64,000 nucleotides of DNA from Panopea generosa (lineage: Eukaryota; Mollusca; Bivalvia; Adapedonta; Hiatellidae). The first letter of the stretch is position 1. Every line of letters begins with the position of its first letter. Positions 24,749 through 38,910 of this stretch are shown one piece after another. A model generated the notes under the pieces. That model searched no databases. It had not been told where the DNA came from and saw nothing but the letters and a program-made list of their open reading frames with translations. The DNA lies in assembly GCA_029582155.1 (NCBI GenBank), contig CM055899.1:77316574-77380573 (forward strand), in the 5' to 3' direction. The position numbers and the translations under genes are program-made.

Positions 24749-27700
24749 CTGTAATATACATACATACATTCATGTAATTTCACAATAATAAATTTAAATC
24801 ATTAGAAAGATATGTGTTACATTGCTTATCGATGTACCCCAATCAAATAGTACATACTTTACCAATCAGAAATCAAAAATTAGAATTTATTCATAGGACA
24901 AGGATGACAACTATACAGTAAATTTTAATAATCAAATGCCTCAAAGGCCTGAAGGAAGGCTCGCTGCTTGTGTTAATTCAAAAATGTAGGTTTCGGAAAT
25001 TGGAAAACTTAGTTAGATTTCTGATATGTTAAGTAAGAAGGCAATTCATTGGGATTTAGAAAAGAATGTGGTGTGTTTGATATTTTTTTTGTATATCTAT
25101 ATAAATAAACTCCTGCATACAATACAGAGTCCATATCAATACTTTTCCAACAGTACCTATCAAACGGTTTTAATACTGCATTTGCAAAAAATGCTGAACA
25201 ACATGGTACACACTGTCTTCCCTGTGAAAATTGACTGAATATTCGATGACCCTGGTGAAAATTGCCATTTACAGGGAATTTTGTAAACTGGTAACGTGGT
25301 GGTCCAGGAATCCTTTCCAAATCTCCACATAAAAGTTATCAACATGAACAACCTATATGAAAGCTTGACAAACAAACCTTCATAATCTGACGTTTGACTT
25401 TTTGATAGAGTATTGATCAAATGAGTCATCTGAACTCTCAACTTGTCCAACTCCTCAAGCAAGAATTTCAATGATTCAGTTCCAGATATATTATATTTTA
25501 ACTTCAACTCCAGATTTTGTTTTTCGATGAATCACCTTCAGTCATATATTTTGTGCTACAACTCCAGTCAATTTTAATATCTCCAGTTCAATAGTAATGA
25601 TTTATGGATAAAGATATCCATTCAGCACAAAATGTCCCTGATTGTCCGAGAATATACCACACATTATCCAGAACTCTTTGTCCAGATCAAAACAAACATG
25701 ACCTACTTACAGATTTACATGAATATCGACTTTAGTTATGTTTGACTGTCATAAAGCTTTTAATCAACAATATAAATTATCAATTAATTGCATTATAAAT
25801 GTTTTTGCGTGACCTAGATTTAATCAATCTAAAAAATACAACACAGACACAACCAACATAATGGTCGGATGACCTAATTAAAGGTTAAATATGTTTGGAT
25901 AAACTAATTAGCAGCAAAAATTGAGTAGCAATACAACAGTATATGATAAGGGTAAATATATATATGAAATTATGAATGTATATTTAAATCAATTACTTTG
26001 AGCGGTGGATCTGTACATCAACATCAAAACACTGCTTGCATAAGATGACAGATTGGCACATTTTTCTGTCAACGACAAAAATAGCCCTGAACCTAATTAC
26101 TTTATTTTACTATCAAAATCAAAAGGGACATTCAATAGTGAATGAAATTACACTTACAATCACTTTTTATGCTTCACATATCGTACATGTATCTTTGAAT
26201 TTTTATACAAAAAAAAATCCGCGATAAATAAAAAAACTTTGGATCTTTTGTTGTCCTCTTCTACGGCAAATGCGTTTTGAAACTTGTGAACTACTTTATT
26301 GGTTGGATGAATATGGCGATCCTGTCATATGTTACCTATATAACAGATTGCTAGGGCTACACGACAGCTAAGGAAGTCAGAGCTTCGCTTGCCTTCCAAA
26401 AAATGATTCTTGTAAAATTTGATTGATTGACTTATTGAATATTTTGCATCATTTTTATACCATCACGGGCTAACAGATGATCAGTTAACCTAACCACCCC
26501 TTTCTGGGATCCAGGAAAGTTAACCATTACTTGAGCACACCTCATCTCAACAAGTAAATGATAACTTTAACACTTGAATCAGCAGTGAGACGAATGAAAA
26601 TGAGATGCAATGTCGTATATCAACTGTCACAGAGTTTGTGGCCATGCTTGGACTCAAACTCAAGACACTGGATTAAAAGTCAAACACGCTAAAGACTGAT
26701 CTATTTGGGCCCGGTTGTAAAATTTGAACATAGAATTTAACCTGCATTGTGTAATTATACAGCTACACATCAAATTATATTAATTAACTTCACAGACACT
26801 TTCAAAAGTTATTCATCAGGAACTAACTAAATAAATGTATGCACAGACAGACAGACGGGCAGGGGTAACACTAAATGCCCCTTCACCATTCTTAAAAACA
26901 ACACAACACACGGATTTCAACGTACCGTGTGTTTCTACTTCTGATGCAGACATGTTGGCGTCACAGTCATCCACTTCCATGTCAAATCCTGTGTCTGCTG
27001 CCTCATCATCTGATTCCTGAATCACATAAACAAATGTTATGTTCCACTGAATGATATATGGACATAGTTGCATGAAAAATGTTACATTTGCTCAAATGTG
27101 TCATGGACACAGCATTGCAAAACAAATGTTACATTTGACTGACTTTGTCTAAACAGATACAAACATATAAACAAATGTTACATTTTGTCCAATGGCACCT
27201 TGAAACAGCTACTCAAATAAACAAATGTAACATTTGGTCCAATGGCACCTTGATACAGCTGCTCAAATAAACAAATGTTACATTTGATTCACATCGCCTG
27301 AATGATAACAGATACAACCAAATAAACAAATGTTACATTTGGTCCAATGACAACATGATACAGCTGCTCAAATAAACAAATGTAACATTTGACTAACTTT
27401 GCCTGAATGATAACAGATACAACCAGAAAAAACAAATGTAACATTTTGTCCAATGGCACCATGATAGCGCTGATCAGATAAACAAATGTTACATTTGACT
27501 GACTTGCCTGAATGATAACAGATACAATAAATAAACAAATGTTACATTTGGTCCAATGATATCTTGATACAGCTGAGATTCTGAATAATACCATGACAAA
27601 AACACAAACATTTATAACATATGACTGAACGTTACCTGGACAGTCACAAAAACTAATGCTAGTCACAAAAACTAATGCTACATTTAACTATTTTAGATTT

Positions 27701-30700
27701 TGATAAAGCCAAATAAACAAACTGATCATGCTGGGAATGATGATGATTATAATGAATGATCTACACAGCAGTTGATATAATCTTCCCAAGAGATTCAAAT
27801 CAAGCACTGCTGGATATTTATGTCTTGTAACACTTTTATTCAGTAAAAAAAAAAAAACTAATATCCTTTGTATGACAGTTTACATCTGATAGTATTATTG
27901 CCATAGATGTACCAAAAAAACTCCTCGACACCTAATCTCTGCTTTAAAGAATAATATCAGATTTCTCCAAATTTTAAAATAAGCTAAAAACAATTTTCCA
28001 AATATATCATGCTTATATATACTAACTGACTCCAAATTGCCAAATGGATATCTATTTAAATATGCCAAAATAATATACTGACAGATTTCCTAACTTGGGC
28101 TATGCACCTAAGTAAGACTTAAATAGATTTCCTAACTTGGGCTAAGCACCTAGGTTAGACTAAAACAGATTTCCTCACGTGGGCTATACACCTAGGTTAG
28201 ACTAAAATATATTTCCCGCTTAAAATTACAACATTATTGTGACACATGATTTTTTTTCAATTTGATCCATTATATAGGATTACACATAGTAAAATTGTTT
28301 TATCTTAGAAAGAGTCCTTATGACAATGTAAAGGCCATCAAGCAGTATTTAAGTGCCGTCTGATTTTAGAAAATGGGGATTTCCTTTCAAGTTTACCACT
28401 CCAATTCAAATGTCAAGTTTGTGCCATTTTTTGATGGATATGACATACATGTAACCATTTGGATTTTATTCATGGATGATAATGTGATTTTTTTTATCCA
28501 TTTTAAAAATAATACTAATTTTTAAAACATTTAAAGCGTTTTTCCCCAGATATGCACCCTTTAATTTGAGGCACTGAAATCCTTAATATTCACAATCATG
28601 TATAAAACTTTACCTCTTTCATAGGAGACTTGCTTCGCCTGCTTCGTGCTGATGATGTACCATTTACCTCTGTCTTCTGTGGCGGTGCCCTGGACGACCG
28701 ACCTCTTCTAGGCGTCGCTTCCTCGGAGTCCGACTCTGTGGACTCTGGTTTTGACGACTTGTTTCCCCGCGTTTTCTTTACAGGCGTTTCTTCTTCTGAC
28801 TCCTCTTCTTCATCCTGCGATGAAGCTGTGGGTGCCCTGCGCTTTCCTGATAATTTATTATTTTCTGCTGCCTTGGACTGAAAGTAGATGATAAACTCAT
28901 TAATAACACTAATAACACAATAATAGTTGGGAAATAATCTACAGTAATAAATGTCTGGCAACTGTTTCATGATTTTATATAAGCAACCAACATGTTTTCA
29001 ATATTTCATTCATAATAATAATTTAGCTCAATGTTGATGCTTTCATGAATGCTTCCTGGGTAGAACAAGGGACTGGTTTCACGAATCATCCAAATCTGAA
29101 AATATCTTCTCTTCAAAAATCTCAATTTATCTAAATGAAAATTTTGAACTCACAACTGTCATGTTAAATGACCACACAAGTTTAAACTTAGAGCAAGTTT
29201 TAATACATTGGTAAGGGATAACATGCAAAATTATCTACATAAATTAATGACTGATAGATTGAATATTTAGCGTCATTTTATGACATATTAAGATATGAAT
29301 TTTTGTGATAGTAAGATGGACTTGTTCAGTTGTTGTCTATAGTTTGTGGTGCAATAGTGTAATGGATACAGAATTGACATCTCGCGCCAGATGTCACCAA
29401 TGTTCAATCAAACTTTGGACTGATTGCCTTCCAAAAACAATTATTAGTTCTACTTCCAGGATTTTACAAAAGCTTTCTAAAAGTAAAATATATATTAAAA
29501 ATATTTGTTTCTAATTACCGATGTTATATATAATCTTTATTTCCTCCATATATGAAGAGATAATACATACATGTATTACAGAAACATGATAAATGGGAAT
29601 TATTTGAAAAGATTTATAAATACATGTAGTTACAATTTCAATACTGTCTAACAATCAATATTTACATTTCAACATGTAGATTTCACATATATATAAATAG
29701 TTAAGAACCATATGAAAAATGAAGCAGGTAATTATGGTTGTAAGATAGCTATTTACATTAATGACAACAACAACAACAACATATATGATAATAGTCATAC
29801 ATGTAGTTATATATTGTTAGAAATAAATAATGTCATTTTGTTTATTAAAATTCACATTGATAATACATACTAAGCACTCATATTAAGACAGCCTTAATCG
29901 AAACATTAAGACAACTAAGACGAGCTCACATGTTTTTTTGTTGTTAAAAATAAAGTGCTTTAAATGAGATTTTTTTACACACAAACACAGCAATCACCCA
30001 CAAACATTCAAGCATTCAAACACACACACACACGCACGCATTTGCTCGTTCGCACGCATACAAGAAGGCACGGCACACAGACAGACAGAAACACACACAT
30101 ATATATACAAACATCTATGCAATTATTATATAGATATATATCAAATAATGATTATGTTAATTACATTATCAGCGCGCTTGCAACAGTTTATGTTTACAGG
30201 ATTTCATGTTAACATTTGTCCGCTCTTCATGACTAGTGAACATTTGGTCAGGACAAGTAAGATTTAAGAAAATGACCTCAATATTTCTTTGATTTTAAGC
30301 ATTCAATTTAAAATATTGGAAAGGGAGGACGATTAGCTTTTTTATCAGAAATTTCAAGCCCTGCAGGTTCTTTCAAGAACTAATTAATATTCAACATGAA
30401 ATGATTTTTAAATAATGAACACTCTAGACCAGAGTAAGTCAGATGTCATAAAGCTGACCTCCATAAATATAAACAGACTAGCATAAAAAAAAGCCTCTCA
30501 TAGACAGCTTAGTACTGGATCTTGCTGAGAAACATAATATAGGCTTGAGCTTACATTGTAATCAAGGTTAAATAAAGTTATTATAAAAGATTAATTGAAT
30601 ACTGATTGATTGAATATTAAGCATTACTTTAATGCCATCTAGGGCTAACAGACAATGAGTTAACCTAACAACTCTTTCCTGGGATCCTGGAAGGTTAACC

Positions 30701-31109
30701 AGTACTGGAGCACACCCATCTTCGCAAGTAACTGATAACTTTCCCACTTGAATCAATGCTGTATATCAACCATCACAGAAACTGTTTTAAAACTTTTAAA
30801 TTTTAAACTCATTTGAAATTTAATACTTTATTCCGAAATTTACAGTGCTTTAATATGTGCAGCACAGAGTGGGTACAGTACTTAACGTTAAAATCTTCAA
30901 AATTCAAATTTCATCTTGAATATTAATTTTTTTTTTATTTTTTTATTCAGTTTGATGCGACTGGGATTTCTGTGCTGATTATGTTTTATGATCTTACCTT
31001 TTAAGCCGAGTCTTTAAATTGTTATGCAATACTATGTAAGCAAATTTTACTGTATGTACAGCACTTTTGAACGTATTTCTGATATGGTAAGAGTGCTATA
31101 TAAGTGTGG

Positions 31110-31165
<56 letters not shown>

Positions 31166-34100
31166 AATTACTAAAATCTTTTACAAGAAATATATTCATT
31201 TTTATGACAGCATAATTATGATTGATTCAACTTAGAAACAATGTCTAGAAAACAGTTCACCTTCTTTGCCGCCTCTGCTGCTTTTTTCTTTGCCTTCTCT
31301 TCCTGATCTTTTTTTCTTTGTTTCTCTTCCTGTTCTTTTTTCTTTGCTTTTTCCTTTTCTTCCTGTTCTTTCCTTCGCTGTCTTTCTTTTTCTTCTGCTT
31401 CTTTTCTTTTTCGCCTTTCCTCTGCATCTTTTTCTCGCTGTTTCCGCCTTGCTTCTTCCTCCTTCTTTCTTCTCTTTTCATCCATCTCTTTCTGCTTTTG
31501 TTTCTGTTTTTGTTCCTGTTCTCTTCGTTTTTTCCGCTCCTCTATTTCCTCTTTCCTTCTTCTTTCCTCTTCCTCTTCTTCTTCTTCCTCAATTCTTTTC
31601 CTTTCTTCTGCTTCTTTCTTTCTATCCATTTCTTGTAATTCCCTTGATGAAGTCACAACCCTGTTTTTCTGTATGAAACACAAATCAATACTATATCAAT
31701 AAAATTTTGATGTCTCAAATATATATATATATTTCGTCCTATTAGTGCAAAAATGTGTCAAATGTCTTATTATTTTACCTACATTTAGCACCTTTTTGCC
31801 CTAAAGGAAGGATTCGTTCTTTTAAAAGAGTATTGATGTGATAATGGAACAAGAGATGATAATTAATTTATTTTACTAAAGACATACCCAACATTGGTAA
31901 CATTGTTTTAGGTTTAATTCCACATTACAGTTTAAATGTGGCATCCAGTTTTATGAGATAGAGCTGAAATGAATACGTCAGACTCAGTAGAACTGCCATC
32001 CTCACGCAAGTAACTGGCAAATGTTCTCAAATAAAGTGGCTGGACCAAGAGCTTAGATGAGAGAGGTTAAGTATCCTGAGACACAATCACGAACAACCAC
32101 AAATAATAAACAAGACGCTGCAAGTGGGTGCACATGCTGGTCTTTTAAGTAGGTAAAGGTCAGCAATCTTGGTGATCAGTTTAAAAAATCAATACTATTA
32201 CTGGAAAACAAAATATATATAAAATAAAACAAATTCAAACCAAAACTAAACAAAGACCTTTAGCCTAAGGTTTTTGAGCCCAAAGTATTGAAACATAAGT
32301 CACTTAGCTACATACATTGTTTGTATAACATGATATAAATGTACCGTATTTATAAAGTTTAGTCATAAAAGTATTTTATTGAGAAATAGACGAGAAGCTG
32401 AGTCCAACATAACACTTTAACAGAACCATCCCTACATCAGAGTCAAGACAATAGCTCCATTAAATAGGTGAAGGTCAGTGATGTAAACATTTAACATGAA
32501 GATGAATAGTTTACAGAACCAAGACCTAGTGCTGAAAAAGTTTACAGAACCAAGACCTAGTGAAAAAGTTTACAGAACCAAGACTAGTGCTGAAATAGTT
32601 TACAGAACCAAGACCTAGTGCTGAAATAGTTTACAGAACCAAGACCTAGTGCTGAAATAGTTTACAGAACCAAGACCTAGTGCTGAAATAGTTTACAGAA
32701 CCAAGACCTAGTGCTGAAATAGTTTACAGAACCAAGATTGCTGAAAAACAAAATAGATTTTAAAAAAATTAATACTGAGCTAAACAAAAAACTTTAACTA
32801 AGGTTTTGGAGCCTATAATATGCGAACTTGGTTAATTAACTTTATAAATTGTTTGCATAACATGATATGAAGTGTAGTTACAATAAAATAAGCAGTTTGT
32901 TCTAAAACAGAGAAAAGGCTGAGCTAAACATATATCTTTAATTGGACACGGCTGACGTCAGCTCTTGACAATAGCTCTTCGCTTTCTCTCAAAAAGATGA
33001 GATTAAAAAATAAAGAAATGAGGCAACATACATGCATTTTTTCCAACATTTCTAACTTCTTCTTAATGTCTGCTTCAAGGTCTTTCTCCTTGTCTTCGTG
33101 TGATTTTGATTCTTTTTTGAGAACACCCTCTGGAAAATTCATTTTTTGCTCCGCAGCAGTACATCTGTAAATGTATTAATTCTGAACCTGAACCATATGT
33201 ATCAATGCTGCATGGTCTACATAAATATCTGAACCTGAACCATATGTATCAATGCTGCATGGTCTACATAAATATCTGAACCTGAACCATATGTATCAAT
33301 GCTGCATGGTCTACATAAATATCTGAACCTGAACCATATGTATCAATGCTGCATGATCTACATAAATATCTGAACCTGAACCATATGTATTAATGCTGCA
33401 TGGTCTACATAAATATCTGAACCTGAACCATATGTATCAATGCTGCATGATCTACATAAATATCTGAACCTGAACCATATGTATCAATGCTGCATGGTCT
33501 ACATAAATATCTGAACCTGAACCATATGTATCAAAGCTGCATGGTCTACATAAATATCTGAACCTGAACCTGAACCTTATGTATCAATGCTGCATGGTCT
33601 ACATAAATATCTAAACCTGAACCATATGTATCAATGCTGCATGGTCTACATAAATATCTGAACCTGAACCATATGTATCAATGCTGCATGATCTACATAA
33701 ATATCTGAACCTGAACCATATGTATCAATGCTGCATGGTCTACACAAATATCTGAATCTGAACCTTATGTATCAATGCTGCATGGTCTACATACATGTAA
33801 ATATCTGAACCTGAACCTTATGTATCAATTCTGCATGGTCTACATAAACATCTGAACCTGAACCATATGTATCAATGCTGCATGGTCTACACAAATATCT
33901 GAACCTGAACCATATGTATCAATGATGCATGGTCTACATAAATATCTGAACCTGAACCATATGTATCAATGCTGCATGATCTACATAAATATCTGAACCT
34001 GAACCATATGTATCAATGCTGCATGATCTACATAAATATCTGAACCTGAACCTTATGTATCAATGCTGCATGGTCTACATAAATATCTGAACCTGAACCA

Positions 34101-37100
34101 TATGTATCAAAGCTGCATGGTCTACATAAATATCTGAACCTGAACCATATGTATCAATGCTGCATGGTCTACATAAATATCTGAACCTGAACCATATGTA
34201 TCAATGCTGCATGGTCTACATAAATATCTGAACCTGAACCATATGTATCAAAGCTGCATGGTCTACATAAATATCTGAACCTGAACCATATGTATCAATG
34301 CTGCATGGTCTACATAAATATCTGAACCTGAACCACATGTATCAATGCTGCATGGTCTACATAAATATCTGAACCTGAACCATATGTATCAATGCTGCAT
34401 GATCTACATAAATATCTGAACCTGAACCATATGTATCAATGCTACATGGTCTAGTTTGGCAATTTCAATTTGACATGTATGTATGTATATATGCTTCTGT
34501 ATGCGTTTGATGTTTAATGTTTTGCATGCACCTGTATGATAAGTTTGTTTCTAGTTTATTCATATTTCTGAAAATAAAATATTGGTAAACACAAGACATC
34601 CATCACTTACATGTATTTAATACACATATTACTATATATAGTAACAAAAAAGGGCATGTTTTAAGCCGGTTATTGCCTTCACGCGCTGATTATCACTTAT
34701 CGGCCTGGGCCGAAAACTCATAATCATAATCGGCCCGGTGAATGCGGGGGCGTGAAACCAATGACCACGATAAACATCATCATTGTCTGTTTATTTTCAA
34801 TATGTCAGTATATTCTTTCACAGATAAAAAGTAAGTGTCTTCTTTAAAGAAAATCGCGAGTGTTTGTGTACATTATTTTATTATTTCCATTCTGTTTCTA
34901 ACGTAAACAAATCAAGAGAAGCAACTGCATAGCGACCTACATTTGAAACTGAAAAGTAAATAAAAATCTTAAAATACGACGTCAACGTCATAATGGCACA
35001 ATAGCTCAGTTGGTTAACTTGCACGTCATATTACATTTTATCAATCTGAACGTCGTGTGTTCAAGACGCTTCAATGACGGTTTCTTTTTGTTTTAAAATA
35101 AAATTGTTTATATATTTTTTTTTTCTTTCATTTTATACATGGTTAAAATATAAATAAAGTATGTGTACACATAATTTAGAAGCATGTGTAATAAAGAGTT
35201 TGATTAATGGACATCATGAGCATTGCCTTGTAGTGGTAAGTGAAAACGTAATTACTCCCTTTGAGTGTCGCAACAAAAGACTTTAATACACGACAGAGCC
35301 AGGCCGGGAGGTGATAATCGGCCCGAACTCATAATGGCCTTCGGGTTATTTTCCGGGCCGATTATCACCTCCCAGCCCGGCTCTGTCCTGTATTAACCTC
35401 TAAATCCTGGTTGAGGACAGCGATTATAATTGTCCAGTTTTATACCATATCCATCATTTGGAATAATAAAGCAAAACAAACACTTTTTTTTTTTAAAGAT
35501 ATTCATTCAACAAAGGCATTAATAAAATGCAAGAAATTAGTTGCCACTTTAAGTGCCACTGCAGAAATAAACATTGCAGAAATAAAACTCTCTGATTTTG
35601 AGGTAAAAATGCAGAAATTTATGGTCGCAGAAAAACAACCTTTCTACGGGAACAGATTTGGTTGTTACCATATATTTAGGTTTATAAGGTTTGACACAAA
35701 AATGCAACAGAAGCTCTGCAGAGTTTCACCATGTCCTATTTTCTCACCTTATAAAATGTCCTAGGGAAAGGATTTATTCTCTTTATCAAATGATGGGGTC
35801 AAACCTACTTACTTGCTGTGTTGTGTATCAGGGTTATTGTTACATATCCAGTCATCACTGAATTCCTTCCCAACATTCCCTGATGAAAACGGCAGTGATC
35901 GCCACTTAAGACAGGCATCTGGAATAACAATAACATTTACAAGAAAAAATTAACATCTATCTTAAAATATCATTAGGTGTTTAATGGAAACATGTCAAAT
36001 GTCTTCATAAGAATGAATTGGAGTTTCATGGGATACTTAACACATAAAAGGTTTTATAAAGATAACAGGAAGGAGTCCTGGCTTAAAGGTAGTACATCAG
36101 GAAAAATCACGTTACATTATGAATATCTTAAAAAAAATGAAATTATATTTTTATTGAATACAAAGGATCTTCTTATCATTAATAAATAAAATCCAAATGG
36201 TTTGGTATATAGAAACCACAAAAACATGCAACAAAAACAATAATTTAATCAGATTGGTTAAACGTGAAAAAAAGATCTCCATTCAAGAAACCATCTAAAG
36301 ACACATCAATGTCAGGACAACCAATCATAAACCATCTAAATATACATCAATGTCCAAACAACCAATCATAAACCATCTACAGATACATCAATGTCAAAAC
36401 AACCAATAAGATGCATCAATGTCAGAACAACCAATAAGATACATCAATGTCAGAACAACCAATCATAAACCATCTAAAGATACATCAATGTCAAAACAAC
36501 CAATCATAAACCATCTAAAGATACATCAATGTCAAAACAACCAATAAGATACATAACAGAAAAACCAACCATAAACCACCTACAGATACATCAATGTCAG
36601 AACAACCAACCATGAACCATTTAAAGATACATCAATGTCAGAATAACCAATCATAAACCATCTAAAGATACAACAATGTCAGAACGACCAATCATACACC
36701 ATCTAAAGATAATTCAATGTCAGAACGACCAATCATAAATCATCTTATGTTACATTAATGTCAGAACGACCAACCATAAACCATCTAAAGATACAACAAT
36801 GTCAGAACAACCAATCATACACCATCTAAAGATAATTCAATGTCAGAATGACCAATCATAAACCATCTAAAGATACATAAATGTCAGAACAACCAACCAT
36901 AAACCATCTTAAGATACATCAATGTCAGAACAACCAATCATAAACCATCTAAAGATACATCAATGTCAGAACAACCAACCATAAACCATCTAAAGATACA
37001 TCTATGTCAGAACGACCAACCATAAACCATCTAAAGATACACCAATGTCAGAACGACCAACCATAAACCATCTAAAGGTACATCAGTGTCAGAACCACCA

Positions 37101-38876
37101 ACCATAAACCATCTAAAGATACAACAATGTCAGAGGATACACCAATGTCAGAACAACAAATCATAAACCATCTTAAGATACAACAATGTCAGAATGACCA
37201 ATCATAAACCATCTAAATATACATCAATGTCAGAACAACCAATCATAAACCATCTTAAGATACATCAATGTCAGAATGACCAACCATAAACCATCTAAAG
37301 ATACATCAATGTCAGAACAACCAATAAGATGAATCAATGTCAGAACAACCAAAAAATACATCAATGTCAGAACAACCAATCATGAAACCATCTTAAAATA
37401 ATCACATCTACTTACCACACTGTAAAGTAACATTGATCTGCATGGCACGTTTCCTGATATATTTACTATCTTCAGAAGGGGCGTCTTTCCAACGCTGACT
37501 TATATAACCGAAATTCTCCCTTAAAACAAAATTCAACATTTTACACTTTATGAAATAACTTTTTTTATCTTCTATACATATAATTCATAACAGTAGTATG
37601 TTGATAGTAATTCATAAAGCAAGTGGGCGTTTTACCCTCACTATTCCAAATGTTAAAATGGCCACAAAATTCAAACCAGTAATGTAGGTAATATAACAAA
37701 TGGGCTCTCTGGACAGTCAGCCATGTTCCTTATCTGCAATTGTTTTATTTTTCTCTGACATACATATAGGATCCATTTTAGCCAAATGGTAGAAGTTGTC
37801 TTTTCAAGATCACTAATCCCTTACTGCCGAGGTCGTAGGTTCGAATCTAGCTAGGTCCAAAAACATCATGCGAGACATTTTGCCTTTTGCCAAATGAAAA
37901 TGGTTCTACTAAAAATTCATGTATATAGATTTGAGGTGGTCCTCCGTCAACAAGAGGGCCATGGGCTTTAAAGGTCACTTGATTATCCTTGATGACATAA
38001 AACTATTTTGAATCTACAACCCACCCTAAGACATTATATTAACCGTCATATCAGCAACAATAAATCACACCAAAAAACATTCACATAAGTCTATTCAGTC
38101 ATAAGAAATAACATTTTTTGTCATTTTCTCTTATATAGATTTAGTAAAGTAGGCCCCACCCTAAGGGCCATACTGTGAGACCCAGGAACATGCAGTTCAC
38201 AATTTTAATAAAAAACCCATATGCGTCCATATTCATGGTCACCGTTGTTTCCCAGTGCTTCCAAAAGTAAGAAGAAGATTTTCAAAGTTTACCTTGAATT
38301 TGACTATTTTGCCTCCCTCCCCCTCCCCCCCCCGCCCCCAAGGCCCCAGGGAGGGGGGGACCATGCAATTCACAATTTTGATTCACTCTAAAGCTGCATA
38401 CAACATTTAATTACAATTGAGCTTACGCTATTTGAGAAGAAGATGAAAATGTCAATTGTTTACTTGCGCACGACGGACGAAAGACAAAAGATGATCGCAA
38501 AAGTTCCCTTGAGACAAAGTCTCAGGTGACCTAATAAAAACTGGATGCCATAGATATAGATTATATCCTGCACTGAAAAAAGCAGTAAACCCAATTCAAT
38601 TACTAATTCATGTCTCGTGTTATCTTCAGCAGGAATATGATTAAAATTTTGACAAACCCTAGTTATCTGTAATGAATCTATGAAATAAGTAAGCACTTAC
38701 CAGAATTTTAAAACACCCTGTTGTGCTGAAATGAAAATACATGTAGATATAAAAGTGTTTATTAATTATTATTTTAGCAGATCATCATGTCCAATTAAGT
38801 AATATAATATATATTTTTTATAATTCATTTAAATATTATATATAAGGGGAGTTATTGCATGGTGTTTTTTTCAATT

Positions 38877-38910
<34 letters not shown>

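Noticed and set aside
28630-28881. 83-codon plus-strand frame
   Set aside because: It is the shadow of MORC2 exon p on the opposite strand.
31266-31676. Plus-strand frames of 136 and 106 codons rich in Phe, Leu, Ser and Pro
   Set aside because: They are the antisense of the E/K/R-coding MORC2 exon o, and purine-rich coding on the minus strand leaves the other strand open.
33180-34450. CRISPR-like array
   Set aside because: The units are contiguous without unique spacers, in an intron of an animal gene. It is a plain minisatellite.
34985-35075. tRNA gene
   Set aside because: A- and B-box-like motifs are present, but the acceptor stem does not pair and the variable part is too long. It is tRNA-derived sequence inside a fold-back element.
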